Shown here one piece after another: positions 8,608-16,849 of a DNA stretch of 57,642 nt. The stretch is from Lachnospiraceae bacterium. GTDB lineage: Bacteria > Bacillota > Clostridia > Lachnospirales > Lachnospiraceae. Position 1 is the first letter of the stretch; the number at the start of each line of letters is the position of its first letter. The translations under genes and the position numbers were made by a program. The notes beneath the pieces are model-generated. The model was not told the origin of the DNA. It saw nothing but the letters and a program-made list of their open reading frames with translations, and made no database searches. The stretch lies in assembly GCA_016291655.1 (NCBI GenBank), contig JAEEYF010000039.1, positions 1-57,642 on the forward strand. The letters are read 5' to 3'.

Positions 8608-10902
8608 TTAAATGATCATTGAAAGTGCTATTCTCTTCTTTGCAACATCACAGCTCAAGACCTTTACGTCAACAATATCACCTACGCTGACAGCCTCGAG
8701 GGGATGTTTGATATATTTCTTGTTCGTGATCTGCGAGATGTGGACCAGTCCGTCCTGATGAACTCCTATGTCCACAAATACACCGAAATCAATTACGTTT
8801 CTTACGGTTCCCTTAAGGATCATGCCTTCCTTAAGATCCTTCATCTCAAGGACATCGCTTCTGAGAATGGGCTTAGGCATCTCATCTCTGGGATCTCTGC
8901 CGGGCTTTTCAAGTTCCTTGATGATGTCCGTCAGTGTCATTTCACCGATGCCGAGTCTTTCTGCAAGAGCCTTCTTGTCCTTGACCATTTTGCCGATGGA
9001 GGAAAGGTTGTCTCCCTCGTTTTTAATTATCGGTTTCTTTCCCGACTTTTCCATAGCCTGGGCAAAGGCTGCTCCGAATGCGGAATTGGTGTTGGTCACA
9101 CGGATTTCCTTTTCTGCGGGCTTGGCATTTTTCCGAGTGCCCAATTGCTCTGCCCTGAGCTTGTTGATGTCATCGGGTTTGAAGCCGAGCTCGGAGAGCA
9201 GCTCCGTAGCCGCCTTATAGGACTCGGGGTGTACCGAGGTGGAATCAAGAGGATTGATGCCGCCCATGATACGAAGGAAACCTGCGCACTGTTCAAAGGC
9301 TTTGGGGCCGAGTTTTGCAACCTTTAAGAGTTCGTTTCTCGAACGGAATCTGCCGTTTTCTTCACGGAAAGAAACGATATTCTTGGCGGTAACCTTTGAG
9401 ATTCCGGATACATACTCGAGCAAAGCGGGCGATGCTGTATTAAGATCCACTCCCACCTTGTTAACGCAATCCTCAACAACTCCCGCAAGAGTCTCGGAAA
9501 GCTTCTTCTGGTTCATATCATGCTGATACTGTCCGACACCGATAGCCTGAGGCTCGATCTTAACAAGCTCGGCCAAAGGATCCTGCAACCTTCTTGCTAT
9601 GGAGACCGCAGAACGCTGTGCAACGTCATAGTCCGGGAATTCTTCCGTGGCCAGCTTGCTCGCCGAATAAACGGAAGCGCCTGCCTCACTGGTGATCACA
9701 TACTTTGTGGGAACGTTCATTTCCTTCAAAAGCTCCACAATGAAAAGCTCCGATTCACGTGAAGCCGTTCCGTTACCCACAGAGATAAGGGTTACTTTAT
9801 ACTTGAGGATGAGTCTCTTGACGATAGCCTTAGCCTCATCCATTTTATGCATACCGGGAAGTGTGGCAAAAACTACGGCAGTATCGAGAACCTTACCTGT
9901 TGCATCAACAACCGCAAGCTTACAGCCTGTCCTGAAGCCGGGATCCCATCCCAAAACCGTCTGTCCGACAATGGGCGGCTGCATGAGGAGCTGCTTAAGA
10001 TTCTCACCAAACACCTTGATAGCGCCATCTTCCGCCTTTTCCGTAAGCTCGTTTCTGACTTCTCTTTCAATGGAAGGAGCGATCAGGCGATCATATGCAT
10101 CCGCAACAGCTGCCTTGATAAGCTCCGTTGTGTTCGGATTGTCTTTTACGATCACCTTCTTTTCAAGATATCTCAATATGCTTTCCACGGGAGCAGTGAT
10201 CTTAACCGTAAGGACCTTCTCCGCTTCGCCTCTGTTGAGTGCGAGTGTTCTGTGTCCGGGCAGGGTCTTGACCTTTTCCGAGAAATTGTAATACATTTCA
10301 TATACGCTGTCTGCTTCTTCGTCCTTGGCAGCAGAAGAAATTACGCCCTCTTCCTCTGTAACGGAACGTATATGCGTTCTGTAATCCGCTTCGTCCGAGA
10401 TCTTTTCGGCAATGATATCCAATGCTCCCGCAACAGCTTCTTCTACCGTATTTACTTCCTTTTCGGGATCGATGTACTCCTTTGCCAGTTCCTGAGCGGG
10501 TACGGTAATATCCTGAGAAAGGATAGCATCGGCCAGGGGCTGCAGGCCTTTTTCCACGGCAATGGTGGCTCTGGTTCTTCTCTTCGGTCTGTAAGGGCGA
10601 TAAATATCCTCCAGCGTAACCATGTTCTGAGCTTCGCCGATCTGCTTCTTCAGTTCCTCTGTCAGCTTGCCCTGTTCATCTATGCTTTTAAGTATCTGCT
10701 CCTTCTTTTCTTCAAGACCGCGCAGATACTTAAGACGTTCATCAAGATTTCTAAGCACTTCATCGTTCAGTGCTCCGGTCGCCTCTTTTCTGTATCTCGC
10801 AATAAAAGGTATGGTATTACCCTCGTCTATCAGCTTTACAGCCGCTTCAACCTGCTCCCTGCGAACTCCGAGTTCTGCCGTAAGCTGTTTTAAAATATCC
10901 AT
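8608..10902 (-). CDS. tex: RNA-binding transcriptional accessory protein Tex
   Basis: 764 residues from the ATG at 10902, chosen because CCGGAGGTATTTG precedes it and MDILKQLTAELGV begins the conserved part; an in-frame extension to 11049 is not conserved-looking. Order: Tex N-terminal helical domain, YqgF/RNase H-like domain (LGWDPGFRTGCKLAVVD), helix-hairpin-helix repeats (TASPALLEYVSGISKVTAKNIV), and a C-terminal S1 RNA-binding domain (LKGTVRNVIDFGVFVDIG). It acts on transcription complexes and RNA in the cytoplasm. First gene of the operon that ends with ispD. Confidence 0.95.
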   Translation of the reverse strand: MDILKQLTAELGVRREQVEAAVKLIDEGNTIPFIARYRKEATGALNDEVLRNLDERLKYLRGLEEKKEQILKSIDEQGKLTEELKKQIGEAQNMVTLEDIYRPYRPKRRTRATIAVEKGLQPLADAILSQDITVPAQELAKEYIDPEKEVNTVEEAVAGALDIIAEKISDEADYRTHIRSVTEEEGVISSAAKDEEADSVYEMYYNFSEKVKTLPGHRTLALNRGEAEKVLTVKITAPVESILRYLEKKVIVKDNPNTTELIKAAVADAYDRLIAPSIEREVRNELTEKAEDGAIKVFGENLKQLLMQPPIVGQTVLGWDPGFRTGCKLAVVDATGKVLDTAVVFATLPGMHKMDEAKAIVKRLILKYKVTLISVGNGTASRESELFIVELLKEMNVPTKYVITSEAGASVYSASKLATEEFPDYDVAQRSAVSIARRLQDPLAELVKIEPQAIGVGQYQHDMNQKKLSETLAGVVEDCVNKVGVDLNTASPALLEYVSGISKVTAKNIVSFREENGRFRSRNELLKVAKLGPKAFEQCAGFLRIMGGINPLDSTSVHPESYKAATELLSELGFKPDDINKLRAEQLGTRKNAKPAEKEIRVTNTNSAFGAAFAQAMEKSGKKPIIKNEGDNLSSIGKMVKDKKALAERLGIGEMTLTDIIKELEKPGRDPRDEMPKPILRSDVLEMKDLKEGMILKGTVRNVIDFGVFVDIGVHQDGLVHISQITNKKYIKHPLEAVSVGDIVDVKVLSCDVAKKRIALSMII

Positions 10903-11002
10903 CAAATACCTCCGGTTAATATCGTCACATAAAGTGCTTATTCTTGCGAAAATCCGTAATATATCGCTCTGTCTGTGCAGAGGTCCGATTTCCGCCTCTT
11001 GT

Positions 11003-11030
11003 ATCATAACACATTTTGACCGAAAAACAA
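11003..11030 (-). promoter_or_regulatory. Promoter of the tex-ispD operon
   Basis: Minus strand: TTGTTT (11030-11025), 16-bp spacer, TATGAT (11008-11003). It directly follows the T-run of the upstream terminator. The leader to the tex ATG is about 95 nt. Confidence 0.5.
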
Positions 11031-11067
11031 GAAAAAAAGAACTGACCACAGCCTGTCCGTGGTCAGT
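11030..11067 (-). terminator. Terminator of the chemotaxis receptor gene
   Basis: Nine-bp perfect stem ACTGACCAC (11041-11049) with GTGGTCAGT (11059-11067), followed on the minus strand by TTCTTTTTTTC. Confidence 0.85.
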
Positions 11068-11084
11068 CCCTGTGTTTGGGTATA

Positions 11085-12425
11085 TTAAAATTTAAATTTC
11101 TGTGCCTCGTTGTTCAATTCAATGGCAAGTGCCGCAAGTTCTTCGGATACACCCGTAATATTGTCGATGGAATCCGTGTTGCACTCAACCGCAGCCATTA
11201 CTTCTTCCGCCGCTGCCGCATTATCCTGAGCCTTTGCGGACAGTTCCCCGATCATGCTCTTCAGGGAATCACGGCTGCCTTCCATTTGTTTACTGGAAGC
11301 GGAAAGCCTGTCTACGTTCTCATTGATATCGCCGATGGATGTTTCGATCTCGGTGAATTTTTCCTTGGTAAAGCTTACAGACTGTTCCTGTGCCTGGAAG
11401 GATGTTTCCATGCTCACCATGTTGTCGACCGCTTCCTGTGTCTTTTTTAACAGTTCCTCGATGATCGATGAGATCTCTCCGGTCAGTCTGTTGGTCTCTT
11501 CCGCAAGTGAACCGATCTCCCCCGCAACAACCGAGAAGCCACGTCCCGCTTCTCCTGCTCTTGCAGCCTCAATGGACGCATTGAGTGAAAGGAGGTTGGT
11601 CTGACTTGATATGTCATTGATGGCCTTACTTGCTTCTTCTATCTTCTTAACCTGTTCGTTGTTCTGTGACAGAGCCTCCTTAACCAATATGACCGCCTTG
11701 TTCGTTTCGGCAGTCTTGGATATCAGTTCATTGATGACGCTGATGCCTTCATCCTTGACCTCCTTGATCTTTTCAGAGGTCTCATGAAGAGCGGCTGTAT
11801 CGCTGATCGTTGTATTGATCCTGTCGGACATAGCTTCAACGATATCCGTTCCCTTTGCTGTCTCGTTTGCCTGCTCGGTTGCTACCGTGCTGACTTTTTC
11901 CATAGCCTTATTGATCTCGGCGGAACTCTCGTTAACGGAAATGGTCTTTCCCGCCAGCTGTTCGGAACTTCCCTGCAGGGCGTTCGAAGACATCGCTATC
12001 TTCTTGGCCATTTCGATCAGATTTCCGTGCATCAGCACAAGACATTGTGCTATACTTCCGATCTCATCCTTTCGATCCAGGAACTTTAAAACGTACTTGT
12101 AATTATCGTCTTCCGAAAGATTGTATTCTGCAATACTGGTGATCTCTATATCACAGGCTTTGATCGGGTTGATTATGCTCTTCCTGATATAGATCGCGAT
12201 CAAAGTGATCGTAACCGCGATCGCAAAAAGACTGAGAACGGCAACCATTGCCTTGGCATTTACAAGCCTTTGTCTTGTCTCTTCCATAGTCAGGCTTCCG
12301 GCTCTCGAAACATGTCTTTCCATGAGTTTAACGGCTACAAAATCAACAAAAGCAAATCCTGCGGCAAGACTGACCAGCATAGTTATAATAATAGTTCTTA
12401 AAATACTCCGCCCACGTTTCTTCAT
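11085..12425 (-). CDS. Methyl-accepting chemotaxis protein with almost no sensor domain
   Basis: 446 residues. Two transmembrane segments (about 10-31 and 58-80) enclose only about 25 residues, so the usual extracellular ligand-binding domain is missing. A HAMP-like linker (about 80-140) and a full cytoplasmic signalling hairpin follow, with the tip [20 protein letters not shown] (about 273-292) intact. The protein should still bind CheA/CheW, which are not in this window. It may sense membrane state or energy, or signal through mixed trimers; this is inference. The start has CAGGAGGATTCCT just upstream. Confidence 0.92.
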   Translation of the reverse strand: MKKRGRSILRTIIITMLVSLAAGFAFVDFVAVKLMERHVSRAGSLTMEETRQRLVNAKAMVAVLSLFAIAVTITLIAIYIRKSIINPIKACDIEITSIAEYNLSEDDNYKYVLKFLDRKDEIGSIAQCLVLMHGNLIEMAKKIAMSSNALQGSSEQLAGKTISVNESSAEINKAMEKVSTVATEQANETAKGTDIVEAMSDRINTTISDTAALHETSEKIKEVKDEGISVINELISKTAETNKAVILVKEALSQNNEQVKKIEEASKAINDISSQTNLLSLNASIEAARAGEAGRGFSVVAGEIGSLAEETNRLTGEISSIIEELLKKTQEAVDNMVSMETSFQAQEQSVSFTKEKFTEIETSIGDINENVDRLSASSKQMEGSRDSLKSMIGELSAKAQDNAAAAEEVMAAVECNTDSIDNITGVSEELAALAIELNNEAQKFKF

Positions 12426-12510
12426 AGGAATCCTCCTGAAATCAATAGTATTATAAATCCAAAAGACTTGTTGCCATCTTTGTATTTATCTTTGACTTTG
12501 TGACTTCCCT

Positions 12511-12519
12511 ATTATACCA
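12511..12519 (-). promoter_or_regulatory. Extended -10 promoter of the chemotaxis receptor gene
   Basis: Minus strand TGGTATAAT (12519-12511) is an extended -10 box (TG-n-TATAAT). The -35 region at 17 bp (AAAGAC) is weak, which fits an extended -10 promoter. No flagellar-sigma motif was seen here. Confidence 0.5.
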
Positions 12520-12654
12520 CGTAAAATACTTTTGTCTTTATAATCGCCTCTGATTTTCTTATTTTTTTACAATTCAGTCCTCAAAAGATATATTTTTTTA
12601 ATATTTGTGCCAAATATTTTCTAATTCACTATTTTAAAAACTTGTGATATTATT

Positions 12655-12666
12655 ATCGTATACAAT
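12655..12666. promoter_or_regulatory. Possible GntR-type half-conserved palindrome / -10 region before the membrane protein gene
   Basis: ATCGTATACAAT differs by one base from the perfect palindrome ATTGTATACAAT found before the citrate synthase operon (46123-46134). It contains TACAAT, a plausible -10 box, with no good -35 at 16-18 bp. It may be only a promoter element. Confidence 0.25.
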
Positions 12667-12691
12667 TCCATCTATGAAAGGAGTTCATATT

Positions 12692-13369
12692 ATGAATGAA
12701 TGTTTTGTCCTTGCAATGAATGAATGGTTTGCCCTTGGATTGTTTGATTACATCAATCCAATCTGTTACACCGCATTTACGATCATTGGCTTCTTCTATT
12801 TTCGAAAGATGATGAAGCCCGGGTTCTACTATGTTTATTTTGCGGGTGCGATCATCTCGCTTATCGGCGGCTTCTTTATTCCGACCATTAAAACCCTTAT
12901 CGGCCTGGGAATCCTTGAATGGAATCTGCCGGTAAGCAAGGTCATCATTGCCAACACAGGCTTTCTTATCAGCGGTCCAACTCTTTTTATCGGAACCCTT
13001 AAGGCAAATCGCCTTTCTTCTCCCGAGGATAAGAACGTCAAACTGAACAGCCTTGCCATCCTCGCTGTGGATCTGGCTTTTCTCAACAACTTCATAGTTG
13101 GATTCGGCGCTCTCGGAATGATCATGATCTATGTAACCTGCGCAAAGCTGGCCATAGAAAGAAAGCGTTATTACGCCGCAGCCGCCATCGCTGTTTCTCT
13201 TTGCGGAACCTTGTTTGAAGCCTTCTATTCAAACAGTGGTGCAGATCTAAACTCCCCCGCGGTTCACGTCGTGATCGAGGTCGGAGCGGTCATTACCCAC
13301 CTGATGCTCGTATTAAGCGCTTATCTGCTGTTTATATATAAGAATAAAGATGAAGGTTCAAAGGCATAA
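12692..13369 (+). CDS. Integral membrane protein of unknown function
   Basis: 225 residues from the ATG at 12692, chosen because AAAGGAG lies 9 nt upstream; an in-frame start at 12644 has no ribosome binding site. It is strongly hydrophobic with about six or seven membrane helices (roughly residues 14-32, 40-60, 78-95, 110-133, 145-162, 180-203) and short charged loops such as SSPEDKNVK. I do not recognise a family with confidence; it resembles small Lachnospiraceae membrane proteins with no known role. It is divergent from the chemotaxis receptor and ends at a bidirectional terminator. Confidence 0.8.
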   Translation: MNECFVLAMNEWFALGLFDYINPICYTAFTIIGFFYFRKMMKPGFYYVYFAGAIISLIGGFFIPTIKTLIGLGILEWNLPVSKVIIANTGFLISGPTLFIGTLKANRLSSPEDKNVKLNSLAILAVDLAFLNNFIVGFGALGMIMIYVTCAKLAIERKRYYAAAAIAVSLCGTLFEAFYSNSGADLNSPAVHVVIEVGAVITHLMLVLSAYLLFIYKNKDEGSKA

Positions 13370-13390
13370 GGTCCTTTACCCGTCCAAGCA

Positions 13391-13427
13391 TAAAAAAATC
13401 GGCTGCTGTAAAAAGCAGCCGGTTTTA
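13391..13427. terminator. Bidirectional terminator
   Basis: Stem CGGCTGC (13400-13406) with GCAGCCG (13415-13421). TTTT follows on the plus strand and a run of seven T on the minus strand. It separates the convergent membrane protein and metalloprotease genes. Confidence 0.8.
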
Positions 13428-13434
13428 TGATCCC

Positions 13435-14019
13435 TTACTCAGGTTGAACTTTACTTGCATTAAGATCCGAGCCGTCGGCCGAATGTCTGATCATGGTTCT
13501 GGTCAAACCACCGCAGACATATGTTCTGCCGCATTCCGGACATATGGCGGTTTTCAGGCTTACGGTCGCGGAAATGAGTTCGGCATTGGGCTTGTTCCCC
13601 TCCCGGATCGCATTTGACACGTGTTCCTGCTCATGTGCCCTGACAACGGCCGGAGCCGCATCGGGATCTATATGACCGGGAGTTTTGAAGGAAACATCTC
13701 CTTCATTGGAGCCGTCCACATATTTTCTGCTTTCGCAGGTCTCGCATTTTTCAACGCCCAACCTCTTACGCATTTTCTCAGCCGCGGGTGATTCCATTAC
13801 TTTGTAGGCATTATCGCGCTGATCTCTAATTTCCAAAGGATTCTTTCCGACTCTGGTCGTTTGAGCATTGGAGTACACCTCAGGCGTACCCTCTACGGGC
13901 ATAACGGGCTTACCTTCATTCATGTCTGAATGAATGGCTGTGTTCCTTGCGGCCGCAGTCGCTCCGGAAGCATAGTATATGCCGTTGTATGCGCCGTATG
14001 CGCTCACAGCACCGATCAT
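13435..14019 (-). CDS. SprA-related putative metalloprotease (CJM1_0395-like)
   Basis: About 194 residues. The start is either the ATG at 14019 or a GTG one codon upstream; GGGAG is 9 nt before the ATG. A zinc-protease motif HEQEH (about residues 129-133) sits in AVVRAHEQEHVSNA. It is preceded by a CETC pair in CETCESRKYVDGSNEGDVSF and followed by CPECGRTYVCGG, so two Cys pairs may bind a second metal. This arrangement is that of the SprA-related family annotated as putative metalloproteases. No signal peptide is obvious. It lies just downstream of the EF-hand-like gene but has its own promoter. The biological role is unknown. Confidence 0.8.
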   Translation of the reverse strand: MIGAVSAYGAYNGIYYASGATAAARNTAIHSDMNEGKPVMPVEGTPEVYSNAQTTRVGKNPLEIRDQRDNAYKVMESPAAEKMRKRLGVEKCETCESRKYVDGSNEGDVSFKTPGHIDPDAAPAVVRAHEQEHVSNAIREGNKPNAELISATVSLKTAICPECGRTYVCGGLTRTMIRHSADGSDLNASKVQPE

Positions 14020-14051
14020 CACGGAAATCTCCCTTCTGTAATCATGCTGTA

Positions 14052-14080
14052 ATTATATCACTTTAAGCTGATTTATGCAA
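14052..14080 (-). promoter_or_regulatory. Promoter of the SprA-related gene
   Basis: Minus strand: TTGCAT (14080-14075), 17-bp spacer, TATAAT (14057-14052). It lies in the 67-bp gap after the EF-hand-like gene. Confidence 0.65.
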
Positions 14081-14086
14081 ACCGCG

Positions 14087-15286
14087 TCAAACTGCAAGGT
14101 CAACGTGCTGAACAGCACCTGCCGTTCCGTTGGATTCTTTCAGGAAGAACCCGGTACGTCTGACCTGTCCCATGGTTGCATTATCCTTTAAGGACTTAAG
14201 AGCAAAATCGGTTTTTACGCTGCCGAGGTAGATCGCGCCCACATCGGCCTTCTTGAGATCCACCAGAACCTCTTTCCCGTTCTCATCCTTCGTCCATATC
14301 TTAAGTTTCTTGAAAACGCTGTCATTCTCGTCTATCCAGCCGTTTCCGTCTTCATCGTATGCCGCAAGGTCCTTGAAGCCGTCACCCGACTTTGTTCCGA
14401 AAAGTTCGTTTCCGTTGTTTACCTTACCGTCGCCGTTCTTGTCCAGTGCAAGAAGTCCCGCACCGTCGCGAAGGTCGTGGATCCTCTCCTCTTTTCCGTC
14501 TCCGTCAAGATCAAAGAGGAATGTTCTTTCGGTGAGATCCGCGCAATTCTCATCAAGATTGATAACAAGGGGATCTACCATTTTATATGATTCAGCCATC
14601 ACAGAACCGTATTCGGCGGTAAAGCTTCTGGACATTTCAACCGTGAGATTGAAGCTGATCTCTCTTCCGTCCTCGGTTTTAACCGATCCCGCAGATCGAT
14701 AAGCCGTATTCTCGGTTTCCTGATAGAACGCGGACTGAACCGTGATCTTCGTCCATTCCGTGAGATTTACGGTATGTCCGCCCTGTGATGCTACAGGCTG
14801 TATGGATGTGCCTGCTCCGGAGATACAGGTGGCTATGTTACCCGCAAAAGCCTTGAGATTTTCCTGCACTTTCTGCATTTTAGCGGCAAAATCCTTCATT
14901 CCGTCGTTGCAATTAAGCGAAGCACCCTTTTCACCGCGGATCCGCTTAAGTAATTCAAGAATACGTCTTAGCATCTGTATCTCGCCGTCTTCCTCGGGGA
15001 TTTCAAACTCCGCCTCATTGGCCTTGTTTGCCTTAGCCATATCTTCAAGAGACTTTTTAAGGTTTTCCTTTTGGTTCTGCTCCCTTAATTTTGCCGCTTC
15101 TTTTTCTTCCTCGGCAATTTCAGCCTTCTTTTCACGAAGTTGGTCAACAAGACTCTTGGAGTCATCGGATAATTCAATTGTAGCAGCCTTGCTGCTGAGT
15201 ACGGTAAGGGATTCCTGCTCAATCTTCTGATAAGAATGATATGAGTGTTCCGAAGTCATGGATACATTAGAAGAATTGATTTTCAT
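14087..15286 (-). CDS. EF-hand-like calcium-binding protein, probably surface or motility associated
   Basis: 399 residues from the ATG at 15286, which has AAGGAGGGCGC upstream; an in-frame extension to 15355 lacks support. Residues about 43-90 are a charged coiled-coil-like region. The C-terminal half carries at least three Asp-rich calcium loops: DLDGDGKEER (about 259), DKNGDGKVNNGNELFG (about 282) and DEDGNGWIDENDSVF (about 311). The GNELFG form is common in secreted calcium-loop proteins of bacteria. There is no classical signal peptide. Its promoter has the flagellar sigma consensus, so it is likely expressed with motility genes. Function unknown. Confidence 0.8.
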   Translation of the reverse strand: MKINSSNVSMTSEHSYHSYQKIEQESLTVLSSKAATIELSDDSKSLVDQLREKKAEIAEEEKEAAKLREQNQKENLKKSLEDMAKANKANEAEFEIPEEDGEIQMLRRILELLKRIRGEKGASLNCNDGMKDFAAKMQKVQENLKAFAGNIATCISGAGTSIQPVASQGGHTVNLTEWTKITVQSAFYQETENTAYRSAGSVKTEDGREISFNLTVEMSRSFTAEYGSVMAESYKMVDPLVINLDENCADLTERTFLFDLDGDGKEERIHDLRDGAGLLALDKNGDGKVNNGNELFGTKSGDGFKDLAAYDEDGNGWIDENDSVFKKLKIWTKDENGKEVLVDLKKADVGAIYLGSVKTDFALKSLKDNATMGQVRRTGFFLKESNGTAGAVQHVDLAV

Positions 15287-15372
15287 AATATGCGCCCTCC
15301 TTGGCGATCTTTTTGAAAATGTACATGGGCAAATCCGTTCGCCCACTGCACGCATAATAGCCTACACCTATG

Positions 15373-15399
15373 TTATCGGCATTATGGTTCGGAAAGTTA
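15373..15399 (-). promoter_or_regulatory. Flagellar sigma factor (sigma-D/FliA-type) promoter
   Basis: Minus strand: TAAC (15399-15396), 15-bp spacer, GCCGATAA (15380-15373). The -10 octamer matches the known consensus exactly and the spacing is right; the -35 differs from TAAA by one base. It lies about 85 bp before the EF-hand-like gene. No sigma-A promoter competes at this place. Confidence 0.7.
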
Positions 15400-15445
15400 A
15401 CCCCGAGGGGAGAAATTTTTGATTTTTTTTGGAGGGGATGTTCAA

Positions 15446-15638
15446 TGTTACTGTTCACGCGATATAAAAGGTCACCGTTTTACAGTGATTGATGCTCGCG
15501 CCGCGTGTTCCACGCGGACTTCTGCAACGCAGAAGTTGCCGTTATTAAGCCGTTTCTGGAAAAACGTGTTTTTCCAAAACGGCTTATCAACGACACATCT
15601 GCGAGCATCAATCACCTGATAACGTGTGAACAGTAACA
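15446..15638. repeat. 193-bp multi-hairpin palindromic element with terminal inverted repeats
   Basis: The outermost 13 bp are a perfect inverted repeat (15446-15458 TGTTACTGTTCAC with 15626-15638), extended inwards by three more pairs. A second perfect arm of 15 bp follows (15485-15499 GTGATTGATGCTCGC with 15601-15615). Inside are three hairpins: 7 bp with a 3-nt loop (15501-15517), 8 bp with a 3-nt loop (15518-15536), and a long one of 10 plus 9 bp with one bulge (15546-15586). It lies after the pfkA terminator and before the flagellar-sigma promoter. No plausible gene is in it. It may be a MITE-like mobile repeat or a structured RNA. Confidence 0.85.
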
Positions 15639-15702
15639 CCGAAAAGCTGTGAAATAAACCTGCGAAAGTCCTCCCTACCGGTGCTGTAGCTTTCCCGGAT
15701 CC

Positions 15703-15733
15703 GATAAAAAAACCGGATGCATTTGCATCCGGT
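15703..15733 (-). terminator. Terminator of pfkA
   Basis: Perfect 10-bp stem ACCGGATGCA (15712-15721) with TGCATCCGGT (15724-15733), followed on the minus strand by T7. Confidence 0.9.
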
Positions 15734-15748
15734 CTCACTACAACCATA

Positions 15749-16720
15749 TTATATCGTTCTGGATACATGAAGAAGGAAAGGATCCAATTCTTTCTTCATA
15801 TTTAAAGCTTCCTCTATGTCAAAATCAACGAACTTGCCGTTCTTGTACGCAACAACGCGGTTTGTCTTGCCTTCGCACAGAAGTTCAACTGCCATGCAGC
15901 CCATTGCCGAAGCATAGACTCTGTCCTTGGCTGAAGGGCTTCCGCCACGCTGGATGTGTCCGATGATGGTTGCACGTGTCTCGATACCTGTTGCGGCTTC
16001 GATCCGATCGGCCATTCTGTAGGAATTACCGATACCCTCTGCATTTACGATGATCGTATGCTTCTTGCCAAGTGCTTTTCTTGCAAGGATGTGCTGAACG
16101 ATCTTCTTTTCGTCATAATTCTGGAGTTCGGGGAGAAGAATCTCCTCCGCACCGTTTGCAATGCCGCTCCAAAGAGCAATGTAGCCTGCATGACGTCCCA
16201 TAACTTCAATGATCGAAACTCTTTCATGAGATGTGGAGGTGTCACGAACCTTATCGATCGCATCCATAGCTGTGTTTACAGCCGTATCAAAGCCGATCGT
16301 ATAGTCGGTGCAGGCAATATCAAGGTCAATGGTTCCCGGAACACCTACGGTGTTGATACCACGTGCAGCAAGCTGACGTGCGCCCTGGAAAGAACCGTCA
16401 CCGCCGATGACAACAAGTCCATCTATGCCATGCTTACGGCAGATCTCCGCACCCTTGTCCTGTCCTTCACTTGTCATGAATTCCTGGCATCGAGCTGTAT
16501 AAAGCTTAGTTCCGCCACGCTGGATCGTATCGGATACACTTCGTGAATCCATTTCTATAATGTCTTCATCAAGAAGACCCGCATATCCTCTGTTGATACC
16601 CTTAATCGTTACTCCGTTTTCAATTGCGGTACGAACCACGGCACGGATAGCCGCATTCATACCCGGAGCATCGCCACCGCTCGTGAGTACACCAATTGTT
16701 TTAACTTTACTCTCTGCCAT
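15749..16720 (-). CDS. pfkA: ATP-dependent 6-phosphofructokinase
   Basis: 323 residues from the ATG at 16720 (TTGGAGGCAATT upstream), near the usual 320. It phosphorylates fructose 6-phosphate in glycolysis. GGDGS (residues 106-110) marks the ATP-using type, unlike the GGND enzyme at 54985. The catalytic loop reads PGTIDLDI (128-135): both Asp residues are kept, but the Asn between them, nearly always present (TIDND), is Leu133. MGRHAGYIALWSG and IGHIQRGG are intact. It is monocistronic, with its own promoter and terminator. Confidence 0.95.
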   Translation of the reverse strand: MAESKVKTIGVLTSGGDAPGMNAAIRAVVRTAIENGVTIKGINRGYAGLLDEDIIEMDSRSVSDTIQRGGTKLYTARCQEFMTSEGQDKGAEICRKHGIDGLVVIGGDGSFQGARQLAARGINTVGVPGTIDLDIACTDYTIGFDTAVNTAMDAIDKVRDTSTSHERVSIIEVMGRHAGYIALWSGIANGAEEILLPELQNYDEKKIVQHILARKALGKKHTIIVNAEGIGNSYRMADRIEAATGIETRATIIGHIQRGGSPSAKDRVYASAMGCMAVELLCEGKTNRVVAYKNGKFVDFDIEEALNMKKELDPFLLHVSRTI

Positions 16721-16778
16721 AATTGCCTCCAATGTCTGAGCCTTTAACGAAAATTTACTACTCGCTTATAGATTCTGT

Positions 16779-16807
16779 ATTTTACAACGAAACATTTTTT
16801 TTGTAAA
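16779..16807 (-). promoter_or_regulatory. Promoter of pfkA
   Basis: Minus strand: TTTACA (16807-16802), 17-bp spacer, TAAAAT (16784-16779), about 60 bp before the start codon. Confidence 0.7.
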
Positions 16808-16849
16808 TAACCAAAAAAGATAAAATGAAGAAACTTTTGATTAAACAAC

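Noticed and set aside
12655-12666. A true second site for the GntR regulator
   Set aside because: One mismatch, and GTATACAAT is also just a common promoter -10 sequence; kept only as a low-confidence feature.
15419-15768. Open frames on both strands across the palindromic element
   Set aside because: They read through inverted repeats and give mirrored peptides; no conserved protein features.
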